64,000 nucleotides of DNA, from the NCBI RefSeq assembly GCF_014851815.1, contig NZ_JACVAJ010000003.1, positions 434,001 to 498,000 on the forward strand. Direction: 5' to 3'. Of the stretch, positions 44,717 through 54,900 are shown piece by piece. The notes beneath the pieces are model-generated. The model searched no databases. It was given only the letters and a program-made list of their open reading frames with translations, and was not told the origin of the DNA. The translations under genes and the position numbers were made by a program. Each line of letters opens with the position of its first letter. Position 1 is the first letter of the stretch. This DNA comes from Pseudoxanthomonas sp. PXM01. Its GTDB lineage: Bacteria; Pseudomonadota; Gammaproteobacteria; Xanthomonadales; Xanthomonadaceae.

Positions 44717-45819
44717 GCCGGTACGTGCTCCGGCAGCACGTCGTCATCCAGTTCGCGGAAGGGGAGCCGCAACCGGCAGGCGACCCCGCGCGGGACGATC
44801 AGGTCCAGCCGCAGGCTGGCGTCGTCGCCGTACAGCTCGCGCATGCGCATCCGCGTGTTGGACAACCCGATCCCGTGCCCGCCGGCGTGGCCGCCCTCAT
44901 CCAGCGTGCTGTTGTGGTTGCGCACGTCGATGCACAGCACGCCGCCTTCGCGCCGGCATTCGATCTCGACGCAGTCGTCGCCGACATGCTGGCCGATGCC
45001 GTAGCGGATCGCGTTCTCGACGATCGGCTGCAGCACCAGGCTGGGTACGGCCGCGTCCAGCACGTCCGGCGCGACATGGATGCGTGTGGTCAGGCGGTCC
45101 TTGAAGCGCCGCCGCTGGATGCCGAGATACAGCTCCAGCAGTTCCAGCTCGCGCCGCAGTGGGATTTCCTGGCCGTCGTAATCCTCCAGGAACGCGCGCA
45201 GCAACTCGCTCAGGCGCAGCAGCATGTCCTCCGCGGACAGCTTGTCTTCGTCCAGCAGGGTGACGATGGCGTGCAGCGTGTTGAACAGGAAGTGCGGCTG
45301 CAACTGGCTCTTCAGCACCTGCAGGCGCGACTGCGCCAGCTCGGTCGCCAGTCGCGTCGCTTCGAGTTCACGGCGTGCCTTCTCCGCCTGGTAGTGCAGC
45401 AGCTGCTGCACCGCCAGCAGCGCCCAGTACGCGAGCAGGCCGATGGCGAAATGCTTGCTGATGAACTGGCCGAGCTGGCTGCCGAAGCCGCTGGGTTCGA
45501 ACAGCGACGACACCAGGGCGCCGATCGCCATCGCCAGCAGCGTCACGCCGAGGCTGTAGCCGACGTGTCGCAGCAGCGGACGCACCTGCAGCGGGAACGG
45601 AATGGGGTGCTGTTCGCCCAGGCGGAAGACCAGCGGCGCCAGCGCCGCCCACGTGAGCCATTGCACGGCGGACCATCGCAGGTAGGTCGTGGGGGGCCAC
45701 AGGTGCGCATTGACCGCGTCGTTGACGCAGCCCTGCATCGCGAACACCAGCACCACGAACGACCACAGGGCCAGGTAGCGGGACAGGCGGACTTCGAGCG
45801 TGCCCAGGCGGATCTTCAT
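44713..45819 (-). CDS. LytS-like sensor histidine kinase
   Basis: A 368-residue kinase with four to five N-terminal membrane helices (to about residue 150) and no large periplasmic domain. A short coiled coil precedes the His_kinase box SQLQPHFLFNTLHAIVTLL. The ATPase has IVENAIRYGI (N box) and GGHGIGLSNTRMRM (G box), typical of the HPK8/LytS family. ATG 45819 follows GGGAG by 6 bases; a start at 45867 would add 16 residues. It is translationally coupled to the LytTR regulator. The signal is unknown. Confidence 0.9.
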   Translation of the reverse strand: MKIRLGTLEVRLSRYLALWSFVVLVFAMQGCVNDAVNAHLWPPTTYLRWSAVQWLTWAALAPLVFRLGEQHPIPFPLQVRPLLRHVGYSLGVTLLAMAIGALVSSLFEPSGFGSQLGQFISKHFAIGLLAYWALLAVQQLLHYQAEKARRELEATRLATELAQSRLQVLKSQLQPHFLFNTLHAIVTLLDEDKLSAEDMLLRLSELLRAFLEDYDGQEIPLRRELELLELYLGIQRRRFKDRLTTRIHVAPDVLDAAVPSLVLQPIVENAIRYGIGQHVGDDCVEIECRREGGVLCIDVRNHNSTLDEGGHAGGHGIGLSNTRMRMRELYGDDASLRLDLIVPRGVACRLRLPFRELDDDVLPEHVPA

Positions 45820-46019
45820 GCGGAACTCCCAATCGGCGAGCGCATCGTAGGGCGGGGCAGGGGGCACGGGAAGGCGCGGAGGTCACGGCCTACGATTCGT
45901 CCTGGCCGCACGACGATTCGTCACGAATCCGTTGCCGCCCTGTCCGGACGGGCGCGAGATGCGCTCGCCCCGCACGCAATCCCGCGTTGCCGGTGGCCCC
46001 CTCCACCGGAGATCACGCC

Positions 46020-46418
46020 ATGCATCGCCTGTCCGTCATCACCCTGCTTGCCGCCGCCATGACCGCCTTCACCGCTGTCGCTGGCGAACGCACCCACTAC
46101 CTGGATCTGATCAACCGTGCGCACGACCGGGTCGTCTCGGTCGCGGCAACGCCCGCCGGCGGCACGGCGTGGAACGAACTGCTGCACGACGCTGATGTGC
46201 CGGGCGGTGGCGGTGCCATCACCGTGCAGGTCGCCGGCGAGCAATGCATCCACGACGTGAGGGTGGCATTCGCCAATGGCCGCAGCGCGCTGTACCCGGC
46301 TATCGACCTGTGCCGTCATCGCGGCCTGCGCATCCAGCCGCTGCCGGCCGGCCGCGGGAAGGCGATGATGGCGGTGCAGCAGGCATCCCCCGCCGACGCG
46401 TCGCCGGCGGGGGACTGA
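46020..46418 (+). CDS. Small exported hypothetical protein
   Basis: A 132-residue protein with a signal peptide (about 1-23, LSVITLLAAAMTAFTAVAG). The mature part begins ERTHYLDLINRAHDRVVSV and contains Gly-rich GGGGAITVQVAGEQCIHDVRVAF, with two Cys that could form a disulfide. I do not recognise the family and see no catalytic motif. It lies between the kinase gene (divergent) and adhP (convergent, 21 bases between stops). Confidence 0.55.
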   Translation: MHRLSVITLLAAAMTAFTAVAGERTHYLDLINRAHDRVVSVAATPAGGTAWNELLHDADVPGGGGAITVQVAGEQCIHDVRVAFANGRSALYPAIDLCRHRGLRIQPLPAGRGKAMMAVQQASPADASPAGD

Positions 46419-46439
46419 AGCCTCATGCCGGCACGGCGG

Positions 46440-47468
46440 TCAGGCGGCGAAGTCCAGCACGATGCGGCCTTCGATCGCACCGGCCCGCATGCGTTCGAAC
46501 ACGTCGTTGATGTTCTCCAGCCGGTCGGTCGCCACGGTGGCGGCCACCTTGCCCATCGCCGCGAAGTCGAGCGATTCCTGCAGGTCCAGCCGCGTGCCGA
46601 CGATGGAACCGCGCACGGTGATCCCGTTGAGCACCATGCCGAAGATGTCGAGCGGGAACTGCCCCGGCGGCAGGCCATTGAGCGAGACGGTGCCGCCACG
46701 GCGGACCATGCCGATGGCCTGCTCGAACGCCTTCGGCGACACCGCGGTCACCAGGGCACCGTGCGCGCCGCCGATCTCCTTCTTCAGGTAGGCGACCGGG
46801 TCGGTGGTCTTCGCGTTGACGGTGACCGCCGCGCCGAGGCGACGGGCGAGATCGAGCTTGCTGTCGTCCACGTCCACCGCCGCCACGTTCAGGCCCATCG
46901 CCTTCGCGTACTGCACGGCCATGTGGCCCAGGCCGCCGATGCCGGAGATCACCACCCAGTCACCGGGTTGGGTGTCGGTGACCTTCAGACCCTTGTAGAC
47001 GGTGACGCCGGCGCAGAGGATCGGCGCGATCTCGACGAAACCGACGCTCTGCGGCAGGTGGCCGACGTAGCCGGCGTTGGCGAGCGCATATTCGGCGAAG
47101 CCGCCATTGATGGAGTAGCCGGTGTTCTGCTGGCTTTCGCATAGCGTTTCCCAGCCGCCAAGGCAGTGCTCGCAATAGCCGCAGGCCGAGTACAGCCACG
47201 GGATGCCGACGCGGTCGCCTTCCTTCACGTGGGTGACGCCGGCACCGACCGCGACGACGTGACCGACGCCTTCGTGACCGGGGATGAAGGGCGGATTGGG
47301 CTTGACCGGCCAGTCGCCTTCGGCGGCATGCAGGTCGGTGTGGCAGACGCCACAGGCTTCGATCTTGACCAGGATGTCGCCAGCCGCGGGGCGCGGCACC
47401 GGCACTTCCTCGATCACCAGCGGTTGGCCGAACGCCCGCACGACGGCGGCTTTCATGGTGCTGTCCAT
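46440..47468 (-). CDS. adhP: Zinc-dependent alcohol dehydrogenase, AdhP type
   Basis: A 342-residue medium-chain dehydrogenase. Catalytic zinc ligands lie in [10 protein letters not shown] and PGHEGVGHV, and the structural zinc site is [15 protein letters not shown]. The NAD-binding loop is [17 protein letters not shown], and [16 protein letters not shown] supplies the Asp that favours NAD over NADP. Order and spacing match E. coli AdhP (336 residues), an ethanol/propanol dehydrogenase. ATG 47468 has AGGAG 6 bases upstream. It diverges from the DUF1801 gene. Confidence 0.9.
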   Translation of the reverse strand: MDSTMKAAVVRAFGQPLVIEEVPVPRPAAGDILVKIEACGVCHTDLHAAEGDWPVKPNPPFIPGHEGVGHVVAVGAGVTHVKEGDRVGIPWLYSACGYCEHCLGGWETLCESQQNTGYSINGGFAEYALANAGYVGHLPQSVGFVEIAPILCAGVTVYKGLKVTDTQPGDWVVISGIGGLGHMAVQYAKAMGLNVAAVDVDDSKLDLARRLGAAVTVNAKTTDPVAYLKKEIGGAHGALVTAVSPKAFEQAIGMVRRGGTVSLNGLPPGQFPLDIFGMVLNGITVRGSIVGTRLDLQESLDFAAMGKVAATVATDRLENINDVFERMRAGAIEGRIVLDFAA

Positions 47469-47637
47469 TCCGTGCTCCTGTGATTGCCTTGCGTCGTTCC
47501 ACGCTACGTCGATCGCGCGGCACGCACCTTGATTCCGATCAATCCGTGGCATCGCCCGCGCTGGGCATCCGTGGTCGCGCGCGGTATCGTCCGCCCGGCA
47601 CGGACCCGCGTGCGTCGCGAACGGCAGGCAGGACACC

Positions 47638-48027
47638 ATGGCATCGCGCTCGCAGCCGACCGACGTTGCCGCGTTCCTCGCCGATCTTGCGCATCCGCAG
47701 GATGCCGCCATCCGCCGTCTGCGCGAGGTGATCCTGGCGGCCGACGCGCGCATCGGCGAAGGCATCAAGTGGAACGCGCCGAGCTTCCATGTGGAAGGTC
47801 GCCACTTCGCGACGATGCAGCTGCGGCGCGCGGACCGCCTGCTGCTGGTGCTGCATCTGGGGGCGGGCAAGAAGGCGATGCCGGACGGTGCGATTGCCGA
47901 TCCGGATGGCCTGCTGACGTGGCTGGGACCGGACCGCGCGACCTGCTCGTTCTCCGGCGTGCAGGACGTGGATGCGCACGCTGCCGCGCTACAGTCGTTG
48001 CTGCGGCAATGGATGGCGCACGCCTGA
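47638..48027 (+). CDS. DUF1801 family protein
   Basis: A 129-residue soluble protein of the YdhG-like DUF1801 family: [44 protein letters not shown] with the conserved Trp-Asn-Ala-Pro-Ser-Phe block, and [10 protein letters not shown]. Members are sometimes iron-chaperone-like (frataxin-related fold) but the role is not settled. It ends 117 bases before the convergent TPR gene, and that gap holds nothing recognisable. Confidence 0.83.
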   Translation: MASRSQPTDVAAFLADLAHPQDAAIRRLREVILAADARIGEGIKWNAPSFHVEGRHFATMQLRRADRLLLVLHLGAGKKAMPDGAIADPDGLLTWLGPDRATCSFSGVQDVDAHAAALQSLLRQWMAHA

Positions 48028-48144
48028 TCGCGGGCGAGGTGCGTGGGTTAATGTCGTCGGCATGCAACGGATGTCCGCCATCACGACGTCCATCAGGCGC
48101 CTTACGGTCTTGCGCCTGTGCGCCATGCAAGAGGTCGTCGAAAT

Positions 48145-49710
48145 TCAATCGCTGTACGGTTCGTAGATATCGAACGCTTCGATTCTGCCGGCCTTGTCTA
48201 CCGCACGCTGCACGTCTTTACGTTGCGCCAGCGCATGCCAGCCGTCGATGACGACCTGCTCGGCGGGCAGTGGTGCGCGCCTGCGATAGGTTTGCAGCGA
48301 CGCCAGTGCGGCACTCCAATGCTCTCCGTCGCGAAGCGCATTGCGCAAAACTCTGGCTGCCTCTTCCTGACGCCCGGCGCGTAGCAGGGCATTGATCCAG
48401 CTGACGGTAGAGTCATTGCGATATCGACGGATGTCCGCGAATGCCTTACGTGCAGCGGCGCGGTCGCCCTCCTGCACGGCGATGCAATGCCGGACCGCAG
48501 CAGCATGCCTTTTGCCATCGGGGGTCGGTCTCGCCGGCAGTACCAGGGCGTCGGCGGCCTCACGGGTTCTGCCCAGATTGCAGAGCAGGCGGGCTAGATT
48601 GATCGACTGGCCTTGCTCTTCCATCTTCGCGGCTTGCCTGAGCTGGGTGATGGCTTCATCCCAGCGGCCCAGCCGGGCCAATGCGCTGGCTCGATTGTCG
48701 AGGATCCACACGGTGTATTGCATGTCCACAAACACCGCTGCGCCGGATGACGCGGCATGCATCTCCGCCTGTGTCTGGTCCGACAGCGCGATGACGTCTT
48801 CGTGACGACCCACGGACATCAGTGCGTAGCCCAACTCCATGCGGGCCTCTAGGAGGTCTGGCCGGCGCTCGACCAGATCTTCCAGCCGCGCCACGCGCTG
48901 GTGCGCAACGTAGGCGACGTCCATTCCGGGTGCTTGGCGATCGATCCACGCGTCGAAGCGGCGATCTGTAAGGAAGCTCACCAACGCTTCTGGGGCGTCG
49001 CTCCGGCGGATCGCTTCAGCGATGCCCTGAGTATCGCCCGCTGCCAGTCGTAGCGATGCCAGTTGGTACCAGAGTTCACCGACACCCAGACCGCGATTGG
49101 TCCAGCCGCTTGCGAACAACGCCTCGAGCAGACGTCGCTCGACCCCGTGCGCTTGCGGCGCTTTATGCGCGATCCCGAAGATCGCAGCTGGGTCCAGGTC
49201 GTCCAGTCGTTGGGGCCAGCGCTCTGCCAACTGTGTCAGGGAATGCGCCGCTGCATCTGCGTGCCCGAGTTCGGCTTCGACCTGGGCGAGGAGATAGTAA
49301 TCATCAAGATTGTCCGAACCCGCCTCCAGCGCCTGTCGGAGCAGTGTCCTTGCGTGCTCCATGTTGCCGGTGGCGATGGCCATCCACCCGGCACGCGACC
49401 ACGTGGCGCGCTGTTCATCCGCGCTCAGCACGGCGAATTCCGGTCGCGCCATCACCGTGGCGAGTGCGCGGTCCGCGTCGGCGGCATCGCCGTTGTCGCC
49501 CAGCGCCATGGCATCGCGCCATTGACGGGCATACGCGGGCGCGACGCCCTGCTTGCGCTTCTCGTGCAGCGACGGACCCGTCTTGCCCAGGCTGATCGCG
49601 GCAGGCGGCTGCTGGTGGTGCGCATCGTGCCCGTCGACCGGCGCGGCGGATTGCGCACACAGCCCCTGCGACGCGGCCAGCAGGCAGGCCGTCCACATCC
49701 ATGCCTTCAT
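48145..49710 (-). CDS. Exported TPR-repeat protein
   Basis: A 521-residue protein with a signal peptide (about 1-19, ACLLAASQGLCAQ). A His-rich segment (DGHDAHHQQ) follows. The rest is helical with several TPR-like pairs, for example ARTLLRQALEAGSDNLDDYYLLAQVEAE in part, DLLEARMELGYALMSVGR and DNRASALARLGRWDEAITQLRQA. No enzyme motif is seen, so it probably mediates protein contacts in the periplasm. GC content is slightly lower than in its neighbours. It diverges from the hydrolase gene at 49909; the 198-base gap holds no supported gene. Confidence 0.75.
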   Translation of the reverse strand: MKAWMWTACLLAASQGLCAQSAAPVDGHDAHHQQPPAAISLGKTGPSLHEKRKQGVAPAYARQWRDAMALGDNGDAADADRALATVMARPEFAVLSADEQRATWSRAGWMAIATGNMEHARTLLRQALEAGSDNLDDYYLLAQVEAELGHADAAAHSLTQLAERWPQRLDDLDPAAIFGIAHKAPQAHGVERRLLEALFASGWTNRGLGVGELWYQLASLRLAAGDTQGIAEAIRRSDAPEALVSFLTDRRFDAWIDRQAPGMDVAYVAHQRVARLEDLVERRPDLLEARMELGYALMSVGRHEDVIALSDQTQAEMHAASSGAAVFVDMQYTVWILDNRASALARLGRWDEAITQLRQAAKMEEQGQSINLARLLCNLGRTREAADALVLPARPTPDGKRHAAAVRHCIAVQEGDRAAARKAFADIRRYRNDSTVSWINALLRAGRQEEAARVLRNALRDGEHWSAALASLQTYRRRAPLPAEQVVIDGWHALAQRKDVQRAVDKAGRIEAFDIYEPYSD

Positions 49711-49908
49711 CGTGTCCTCGCGATTGTCCCCGCTGCATTAGACCGCAAGCGGCCGGCGCGAGGAATCCACCCGCGGCCCCGCCCTGCAGGCATGGCCACC
49801 GGGGCATGGCGGAAGCGTGACCGGCGACGCATCCGCCACGACCATCGGCCGGGGCATCGCGGCGCGACGTCGCCGACAATGGCGCCACATCCGCTGCAGG
49901 GAGTGACC

Positions 49909-51024
49909 ATGAAGCGTGTCGTCGCGTTGGCCATGCTGGCCGCCGTCCTGTTGCCCGCGCATGTGGGTGCGCAGGAGAGATGCCCGGACCGGTCGGGCTA
50001 TGCGCCGGCGCGCGAGATCGTCGCCGACCTGGGGCGCATCGTCGCGCCGGAGGGCGTGCAGGAGGAGTACGCCGTTGAGATCGGCGGCATCCGCCAATGG
50101 GTGAACGTGCGCGGGCAGGACCGCGACAACCCGATGGTGCTGTTCGTGCACGGCGGGCCCGCATCGCCGGTCATCCCCACGCTGTGGCAGTTCCAGCGCC
50201 CGCTGGAGGAGTACTTCACCGTGGTGAACTACGACCAGCGCGGCGCGGGCAAGACGCTGGTGCTGAATCCGCAGGACGCCGTGGCCGACACCCTGCACGT
50301 GCAGCGCTACGTGGACGACGCCATCGCATTGGCCGAACACCTGCGCACCCGCTACCACAAGCGCAAGCTGGTGCTGATGGCGCACAGCTGGGGCACGGTG
50401 GTGGCGATGCACGCGGCGCTGCAGCGACCCGATCTGTTCCACGCCTACGTCGGCATCGGCCAGGTGATCAACGTGCGCACCAACGAACAGGTGAGCTTCG
50501 ACTACGGCCTGCGCACCGCGCGGGCGAAGGGCAACGCCGAGGCCATCCGCGAAATGGAATCCATCGCGCCGTATCCCGGCGACACGCCGATCACCCGCGA
50601 GCGCATCATCATCGCGCGCAAGTGGCCGCAGTTCTACGGCGGACTCACCGCGTACCGCGAAGACTCGAAGTACTTCTACCAGGGGCCGCGGCTGTCGCCC
50701 GACTACGACGATGCCGCGCGCTGCGCGATCAACGCGGGCAGCGTGTTCTCGCTCGGCCGGTTGCTGGACGAATTCCTGCAGGTCGATTTCACCGGCGTGG
50801 AGCGCTTTCCGATTCCGGTGGTGATGTTCATGGGCCGGCACGACTACACCACGCCGTCCGAACCCACGGCAGCCTGGCTGGCGCGCGTGCAGGCCCCGTA
50901 CAAGCGGGGCGTCTGGTTCGAACACTCGGCCCACATGATGCCGTGGGAAGAGCCGGGCAAGACCCTGGTCAGCCTGTTGGAGCACGTGCGACCGCGCGCG
51001 ATCGACGACGCACCGGCGAAGTAG
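49909..51024 (+). CDS. Exported alpha/beta hydrolase, proline iminopeptidase-like
   Basis: A 371-residue protein with a signal peptide (about 1-22, LAMLAAVLLPAHVGAQ). The fold has VLFVHGGPASPV as the oxyanion-hole motif H-G-G-P, NYDQRGAGKT typical of prolyl iminopeptidases, LVLMAHSWGTVVAM with nucleophile Ser160, MGRHDYTT with the acid Asp, and FEHSAHMMPWEEP with the His. This is the S33 peptidase pattern, so it may release N-terminal proline or act on esters. ATG 49909 gives the signal peptide. Confidence 0.82.
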   Translation: MKRVVALAMLAAVLLPAHVGAQERCPDRSGYAPAREIVADLGRIVAPEGVQEEYAVEIGGIRQWVNVRGQDRDNPMVLFVHGGPASPVIPTLWQFQRPLEEYFTVVNYDQRGAGKTLVLNPQDAVADTLHVQRYVDDAIALAEHLRTRYHKRKLVLMAHSWGTVVAMHAALQRPDLFHAYVGIGQVINVRTNEQVSFDYGLRTARAKGNAEAIREMESIAPYPGDTPITRERIIIARKWPQFYGGLTAYREDSKYFYQGPRLSPDYDDAARCAINAGSVFSLGRLLDEFLQVDFTGVERFPIPVVMFMGRHDYTTPSEPTAAWLARVQAPYKRGVWFEHSAHMMPWEEPGKTLVSLLEHVRPRAIDDAPAK

Positions 51025-51030
51025 AGCGCC

Positions 51031-53724
51031 TCAGCGCACCACGGCGAGGCGGCGCGGCGGCGGTTCCTCGCGCTGGAACAGCACGCGCTCGGGGCGGTGC
51101 AGCGCGTAGCCCTGGCCGTAGTCCACGCCCAGCGAACGCAGCGCGTCGCAGATCTTCGGGCTGGCCACCCACTCGGCCACGACCTTCAGGCCGCGCTGGT
51201 GGCCGATCTGCGCGATGGCGCTGACGATGGTGCGGCTCATGGGGTCGGTCTCGAGATCGCGGATGAAGCTGCCGTCGATCTTGATCAGGTCCGCCGGCAG
51301 GTTCTTCAGGTAACCGAAGGACGACATGCCGGCGCCGAAATCGTCCAGCGCGATGCGGCAGCCGACGCGGCGCAGGCGCTCGATCACGCCCACCACCTTC
51401 AGCAGGTTGCGCACGGCGACGGTCTCGGTGATCTCGAAGCACAGCGCGTGCGGCGGGACCGCGTATTCGGTGATGCGGGCGAGGATGAAGTCGGCCAGGC
51501 CCTCGTCCTCGATGCTGGCGCCGGACAGGTTGATCGCGCAGGTGCCCAGGCGCATGCCCGCGTGGTGCAGCTCGCCGAAGTGGGCGAGTGCGTTGCGGAT
51601 CACCCAGCGGTCGATCGCCGGCATCAGGCCGTAGCGCTCGGCGGCGGGCAGGAAGGCGCCCGGCAGCACGATGCCGCCGTCCTCGTCGCGCAGCCGCAGC
51701 AGCAGTTCGAGGCTGGTGGCGGTGTCGCGACCGTCGAGCGGCACGATCTCCTGGTAGTCCAGCAGCAGGCGGTCCTGTTCCATCGCCCAGCGCAGGCGGT
51801 TGGCCCATTCCATTTCGCCGTGCCGACGCGTGGTCTCGTTGTCCTCGCGGTACATGTGCACGCGGTTGCGGCCGTTCTCCTTGGCCAGGTAGCAGGCGGT
51901 GTCCGCCCAGGCCAGCAAGTCCTTCAGCGTCGGCTCCTGCTGGTCGACCACCACTACACCGATGCTCGCGCTGACGGTATAGGTGCGGTCCTGCCAGACG
52001 AACATCAGCGCTTCGATGCGCTCGCGCAGGCGTTCGGCGAGCGCACGCGCGCCTTCGGCATCCACATGGAAGGCCATCAGGCCGAACTCGTCGCCACCCA
52101 GCCGCGCGAGCACGTCGCCGCCACGCAGTTGCTGGCGCATCGCCAGCGCGAGCTGCGCGAGCAACTGGTCGCCGGCCATGTGGCCGGACACGTCGTTGAT
52201 CAGCTTGAACTGGTCCAGGTCGATGTACAGCAGCGCGCAGGGGTCGCATACCGCGCGCCCTCTGCGTTCGTCGAGGGCCTCCTCGACGCGGCGCTCGAAC
52301 TCGCGCCGGTTGCACAACTCGGTCAGTGCGTCGTGGGTGGCCTGGTAACTCAGCCGCTCGGTCAGTTCGCGCTGTTCGGAGATGTCGGTCGCCACCATCA
52401 GCAGGTGCGGTGCGCCGTCCACATCGACCTGTGCGACGGAGGCGCTCGCCCAGAATGCGCCGCCGCCGGGACTCAGCAGCACCGCCTCCAGGTTGCCCCA
52501 GTCGTTGCCGACGGCGACGGCATCGCGGGCGCGCGCCTGCAGTTGCGGATCGGAGAACAGGGTCGCCAGTGGCAGACCGGTGGGATCGCCGAGGCGCAGG
52601 CGCGCCGCCTGGTTGGCGTAGGCGATCCTGCCTTCGCGGGCGTCCGCCAGCAGCACCAGTGCGGGCAGCAGTTCGTTGAGTGCGCGGAAGCGCAGTTCGC
52701 TTTCGCGGTAGCGCCGGCTCATCTGTTCGCCCAGCGCGACCGCGCGTCTCCGCGTGGTGGCCAACGACCAGGCCAGCGCGGCCAGCAGCAGGCTGATCAC
52801 GCCCCCGCCGGCCAGGATGGCCTGGAGGCGACCCACATCCAGCGGCTGCGGACGCGGTTGCATCTCGATGCGCCATTGCCGGCCGCCGAAATCGAGCCGC
52901 CGCTGCTGCACCGGCAGACCGGTGGCGATGGCCGTGGCGGAGTCGTAGAACGGGTGCGCGCCGGCGGTCGCGTCGTACAGGCGCACCCGGAAGCCGTCCA
53001 GCACCGCGCCGGCCATCGCGGTTTCCACCAGCGGCTGCAGGCGGATGCCGATGGCCAGTGCACCGATTTCGCGTGCGCGGCGCTGGTTCGGTGTCGCGGG
53101 CGTGGGACCGACGGAATAGACAGGCAGGCGCAGCGTCACGCCAAGCGGATTCTGGCCGGCGGGCGTGCTCTGGCGCAGGGCGAACGGCGCCGAGATCACT
53201 ACCGTGTCGGTATCGCGGGCGCGCAGCAGCGCGGCCAGGTTGGCCTTCTGGCCCACCATGTCGAAGCCGATCAACGATGCGTTCGCCTGGTAGGGGGCGA
53301 CGAATTCGTAGCGGTACGACACGTGATCCGCCAGCGGCTCGTCGACGGGCGAACGCCGTGCGAACGCCACCGAGGTGTACGCGCCGGTGGCGAGCGGACT
53401 GCGCAGGCTGGCGTGGTACTGGCTGAAGCGCGCCTGGTCCATCTGGTCGTTGGCCAGGTACACCGTCTGCATGGCGCGCAGCATCGAGGCGGCCTGTTCC
53501 AGCGGCACGCGCAACTGGCTGGCGCCGGCATCGGCCAAGGCGTGGCGCGCATCGTCCGCGCGCTGCTGCAGGTCGCGCCATTCGCGATGGGCCACGATCG
53601 CAGTGCAGGCGAGACCCAGCAACAGCACGGCCGTCGCCCACGCCAGCGGCGGCAGGCCGGCGCGGCGGGAGGGTGGGGCCGATGACGCCGGGGCGTCGCC
53701 GGGAGGGGCGGGGGTGGAATCCAC
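51031..53724 (-). CDS. Membrane GGDEF-EAL protein with CHASE-type sensor
   Basis: A roughly 897-residue cyclic-di-GMP protein. A helix (about 25-45) is followed by a periplasmic CHASE domain (FVAPYQANASLIGFD, VTLRLPVYSV), a second helix, a PAS-like region, GGDEF and EAL. The cyclase has YIDLDQFKLIND and RLGGDEFGL, with an RGGD inhibitory site five residues upstream. The EAL part has ELLLRL for the first motif, INLSG, FEITET, DDFGAG, IKIDGSF and GQGY, but EGVE is replaced by EWVAS. Both activities are possible. I prefer GTG 53724 with AAGG upstream; GTG 53862 would add a basic stretch. Confidence 0.87.
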   Translation of the reverse strand: MDSTPAPPGDAPASSAPPSRRAGLPPLAWATAVLLLGLACTAIVAHREWRDLQQRADDARHALADAGASQLRVPLEQAASMLRAMQTVYLANDQMDQARFSQYHASLRSPLATGAYTSVAFARRSPVDEPLADHVSYRYEFVAPYQANASLIGFDMVGQKANLAALLRARDTDTVVISAPFALRQSTPAGQNPLGVTLRLPVYSVGPTPATPNQRRAREIGALAIGIRLQPLVETAMAGAVLDGFRVRLYDATAGAHPFYDSATAIATGLPVQQRRLDFGGRQWRIEMQPRPQPLDVGRLQAILAGGGVISLLLAALAWSLATTRRRAVALGEQMSRRYRESELRFRALNELLPALVLLADAREGRIAYANQAARLRLGDPTGLPLATLFSDPQLQARARDAVAVGNDWGNLEAVLLSPGGGAFWASASVAQVDVDGAPHLLMVATDISEQRELTERLSYQATHDALTELCNRREFERRVEEALDERRGRAVCDPCALLYIDLDQFKLINDVSGHMAGDQLLAQLALAMRQQLRGGDVLARLGGDEFGLMAFHVDAEGARALAERLRERIEALMFVWQDRTYTVSASIGVVVVDQQEPTLKDLLAWADTACYLAKENGRNRVHMYREDNETTRRHGEMEWANRLRWAMEQDRLLLDYQEIVPLDGRDTATSLELLLRLRDEDGGIVLPGAFLPAAERYGLMPAIDRWVIRNALAHFGELHHAGMRLGTCAINLSGASIEDEGLADFILARITEYAVPPHALCFEITETVAVRNLLKVVGVIERLRRVGCRIALDDFGAGMSSFGYLKNLPADLIKIDGSFIRDLETDPMSRTIVSAIAQIGHQRGLKVVAEWVASPKICDALRSLGVDYGQGYALHRPERVLFQREEPPPRRLAVVR

Positions 53725-53923
53725 CTGGGCCTTGATCCTGCGTGAGGGGAGGGCGATCCGACGGAAGCCGACCCCAAGGGGATGCAGGCTTCGTGCCAGA
53801 CCGGCCGCGTGCCGGAACACCGGATCTGCGGCCTCGCCGCGGCGCCCGAGGGTCCCGGACACCGGTCGGAGCGACCGTATGGGTCACTATCGGCCCCGGG
53901 GTGGCGTTCTTGACGCGGGTGGC

Positions 53924-54742
53924 CTACGCCAGCGGCTGGATGGGCGAGGGCGTCCTGGCGCGACGGAGGTCGGTGGGGCGAGGCTTCCGGCGGGCATGTT
54001 CCAGGGCGTCCAGTGCGTCCGACAGCAACGCCAGGTCCTGCAGGACACCCAACTGGTCCACCAGCCTGGAGACCTGTCGCAGATGGAGGGTGGCTTGACC
54101 ACCCAGGTGCGGGCGCACGTGCAGCTTGCGCAGCGCGGTCAGCTGCATGCGCAGCCGGCGCGATCGGCGCCGCCACGCGTGCAGGTCATCGACGCTGCCC
54201 GACGCCAGCGCGGTCGCCTGGGCGCGCATTTGCCGCTGCATCGACCGCGCAAGCGCCTGTCGCAGGTCGCGGCCGTGGAGCCGGTGCCAGGGCAGCCGCT
54301 GCAACTGTTCGGCTTGCCGGTGCGCCTGTGCCTGCCGACGCACGAAGCCGGGATCCTCGCCGAGTACGTCGGCGAGCCGCTGCCGATGGCGTTCGGCCAG
54401 CAGTGGCAGCAACGCGTGCCAGGTGGCGTGCTCGTCGGCATCCGTGGTGTCGGCGGCCAGCTGCCGGGCCGTGTCGTACACCACCTGCCCATCGCGGAGC
54501 GCGGACAGGTCGCGGGCCAGCACGCGCAGTTCATGGTCGATCGCGTCGACCGCGTCCTTGCCCAGCGTGCGCCGGCCCAGCGCCAGCAGGGAACGCAGGC
54601 GGCGGACACTTTTGCGCGCCTCGTGGACACCCGCCGGGTCGGCAGGCGCGATCGCCAGCGCCGCCGCCAGCGACCGCGCGTCGCCAGCCGCGAGCGCGGC
54701 GGCGCGTTGGCCGGTAGGGGAAGCGTCGGTGCGTGGGCGCAT
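53924..54742 (-). CDS. CHAD domain protein
   Basis: A 272-residue basic helical protein. The signature VHEARKSVRRLRSLLALG carries the conserved His and Arg of the first CHAD half, and LHAWRRRSRRLRMQL that of the second. CHAD domains bind inorganic polyphosphate and localise to polyphosphate granules; here no CYTH or polyphosphate kinase domain is attached. ATG 54742 is preferred over an upstream start that overlaps a Gly/Arg-rich stretch. It is divergent from the small regulator gene at 54901. Confidence 0.85.
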   Translation of the reverse strand: MRPRTDASPTGQRAAALAAGDARSLAAALAIAPADPAGVHEARKSVRRLRSLLALGRRTLGKDAVDAIDHELRVLARDLSALRDGQVVYDTARQLAADTTDADEHATWHALLPLLAERHRQRLADVLGEDPGFVRRQAQAHRQAEQLQRLPWHRLHGRDLRQALARSMQRQMRAQATALASGSVDDLHAWRRRSRRLRMQLTALRKLHVRPHLGGQATLHLRQVSRLVDQLGVLQDLALLSDALDALEHARRKPRPTDLRRARTPSPIQPLA

Positions 54743-54845
54743 GGGGGCCACCTCGACGGGAGGTCGACAGTCTAGATCCTGCCCGCCGCGCCGTCGGCCT
54801 GCCGTGCCGCCTGAATGCGCGCCGCTCATCGGCCGCGACCGGGAC

Positions 54846-54884
54846 TTGGCGACGCGTTCTGGAAAAGGTATAAATTGTTTATAC
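54846..54884 (+). promoter_or_regulatory. Sigma-70 promoter with overlapping palindromic operator
   Basis: TTGGCG (54846-54851), a 17-base spacer and TATAAA (54869-54874) form a good promoter for the gene at 54901. GTATAAA-TTG-TTTATAC (54868-54884) is a perfect inverted repeat with 7-bp arms covering the -10 box, as expected for a repressor site. The gene it drives encodes a small basic protein of repressor size, so autoregulation is inferred. Confidence 0.7.
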
Positions 54885-54900
54885 GATTTAAGGGCGTGCC

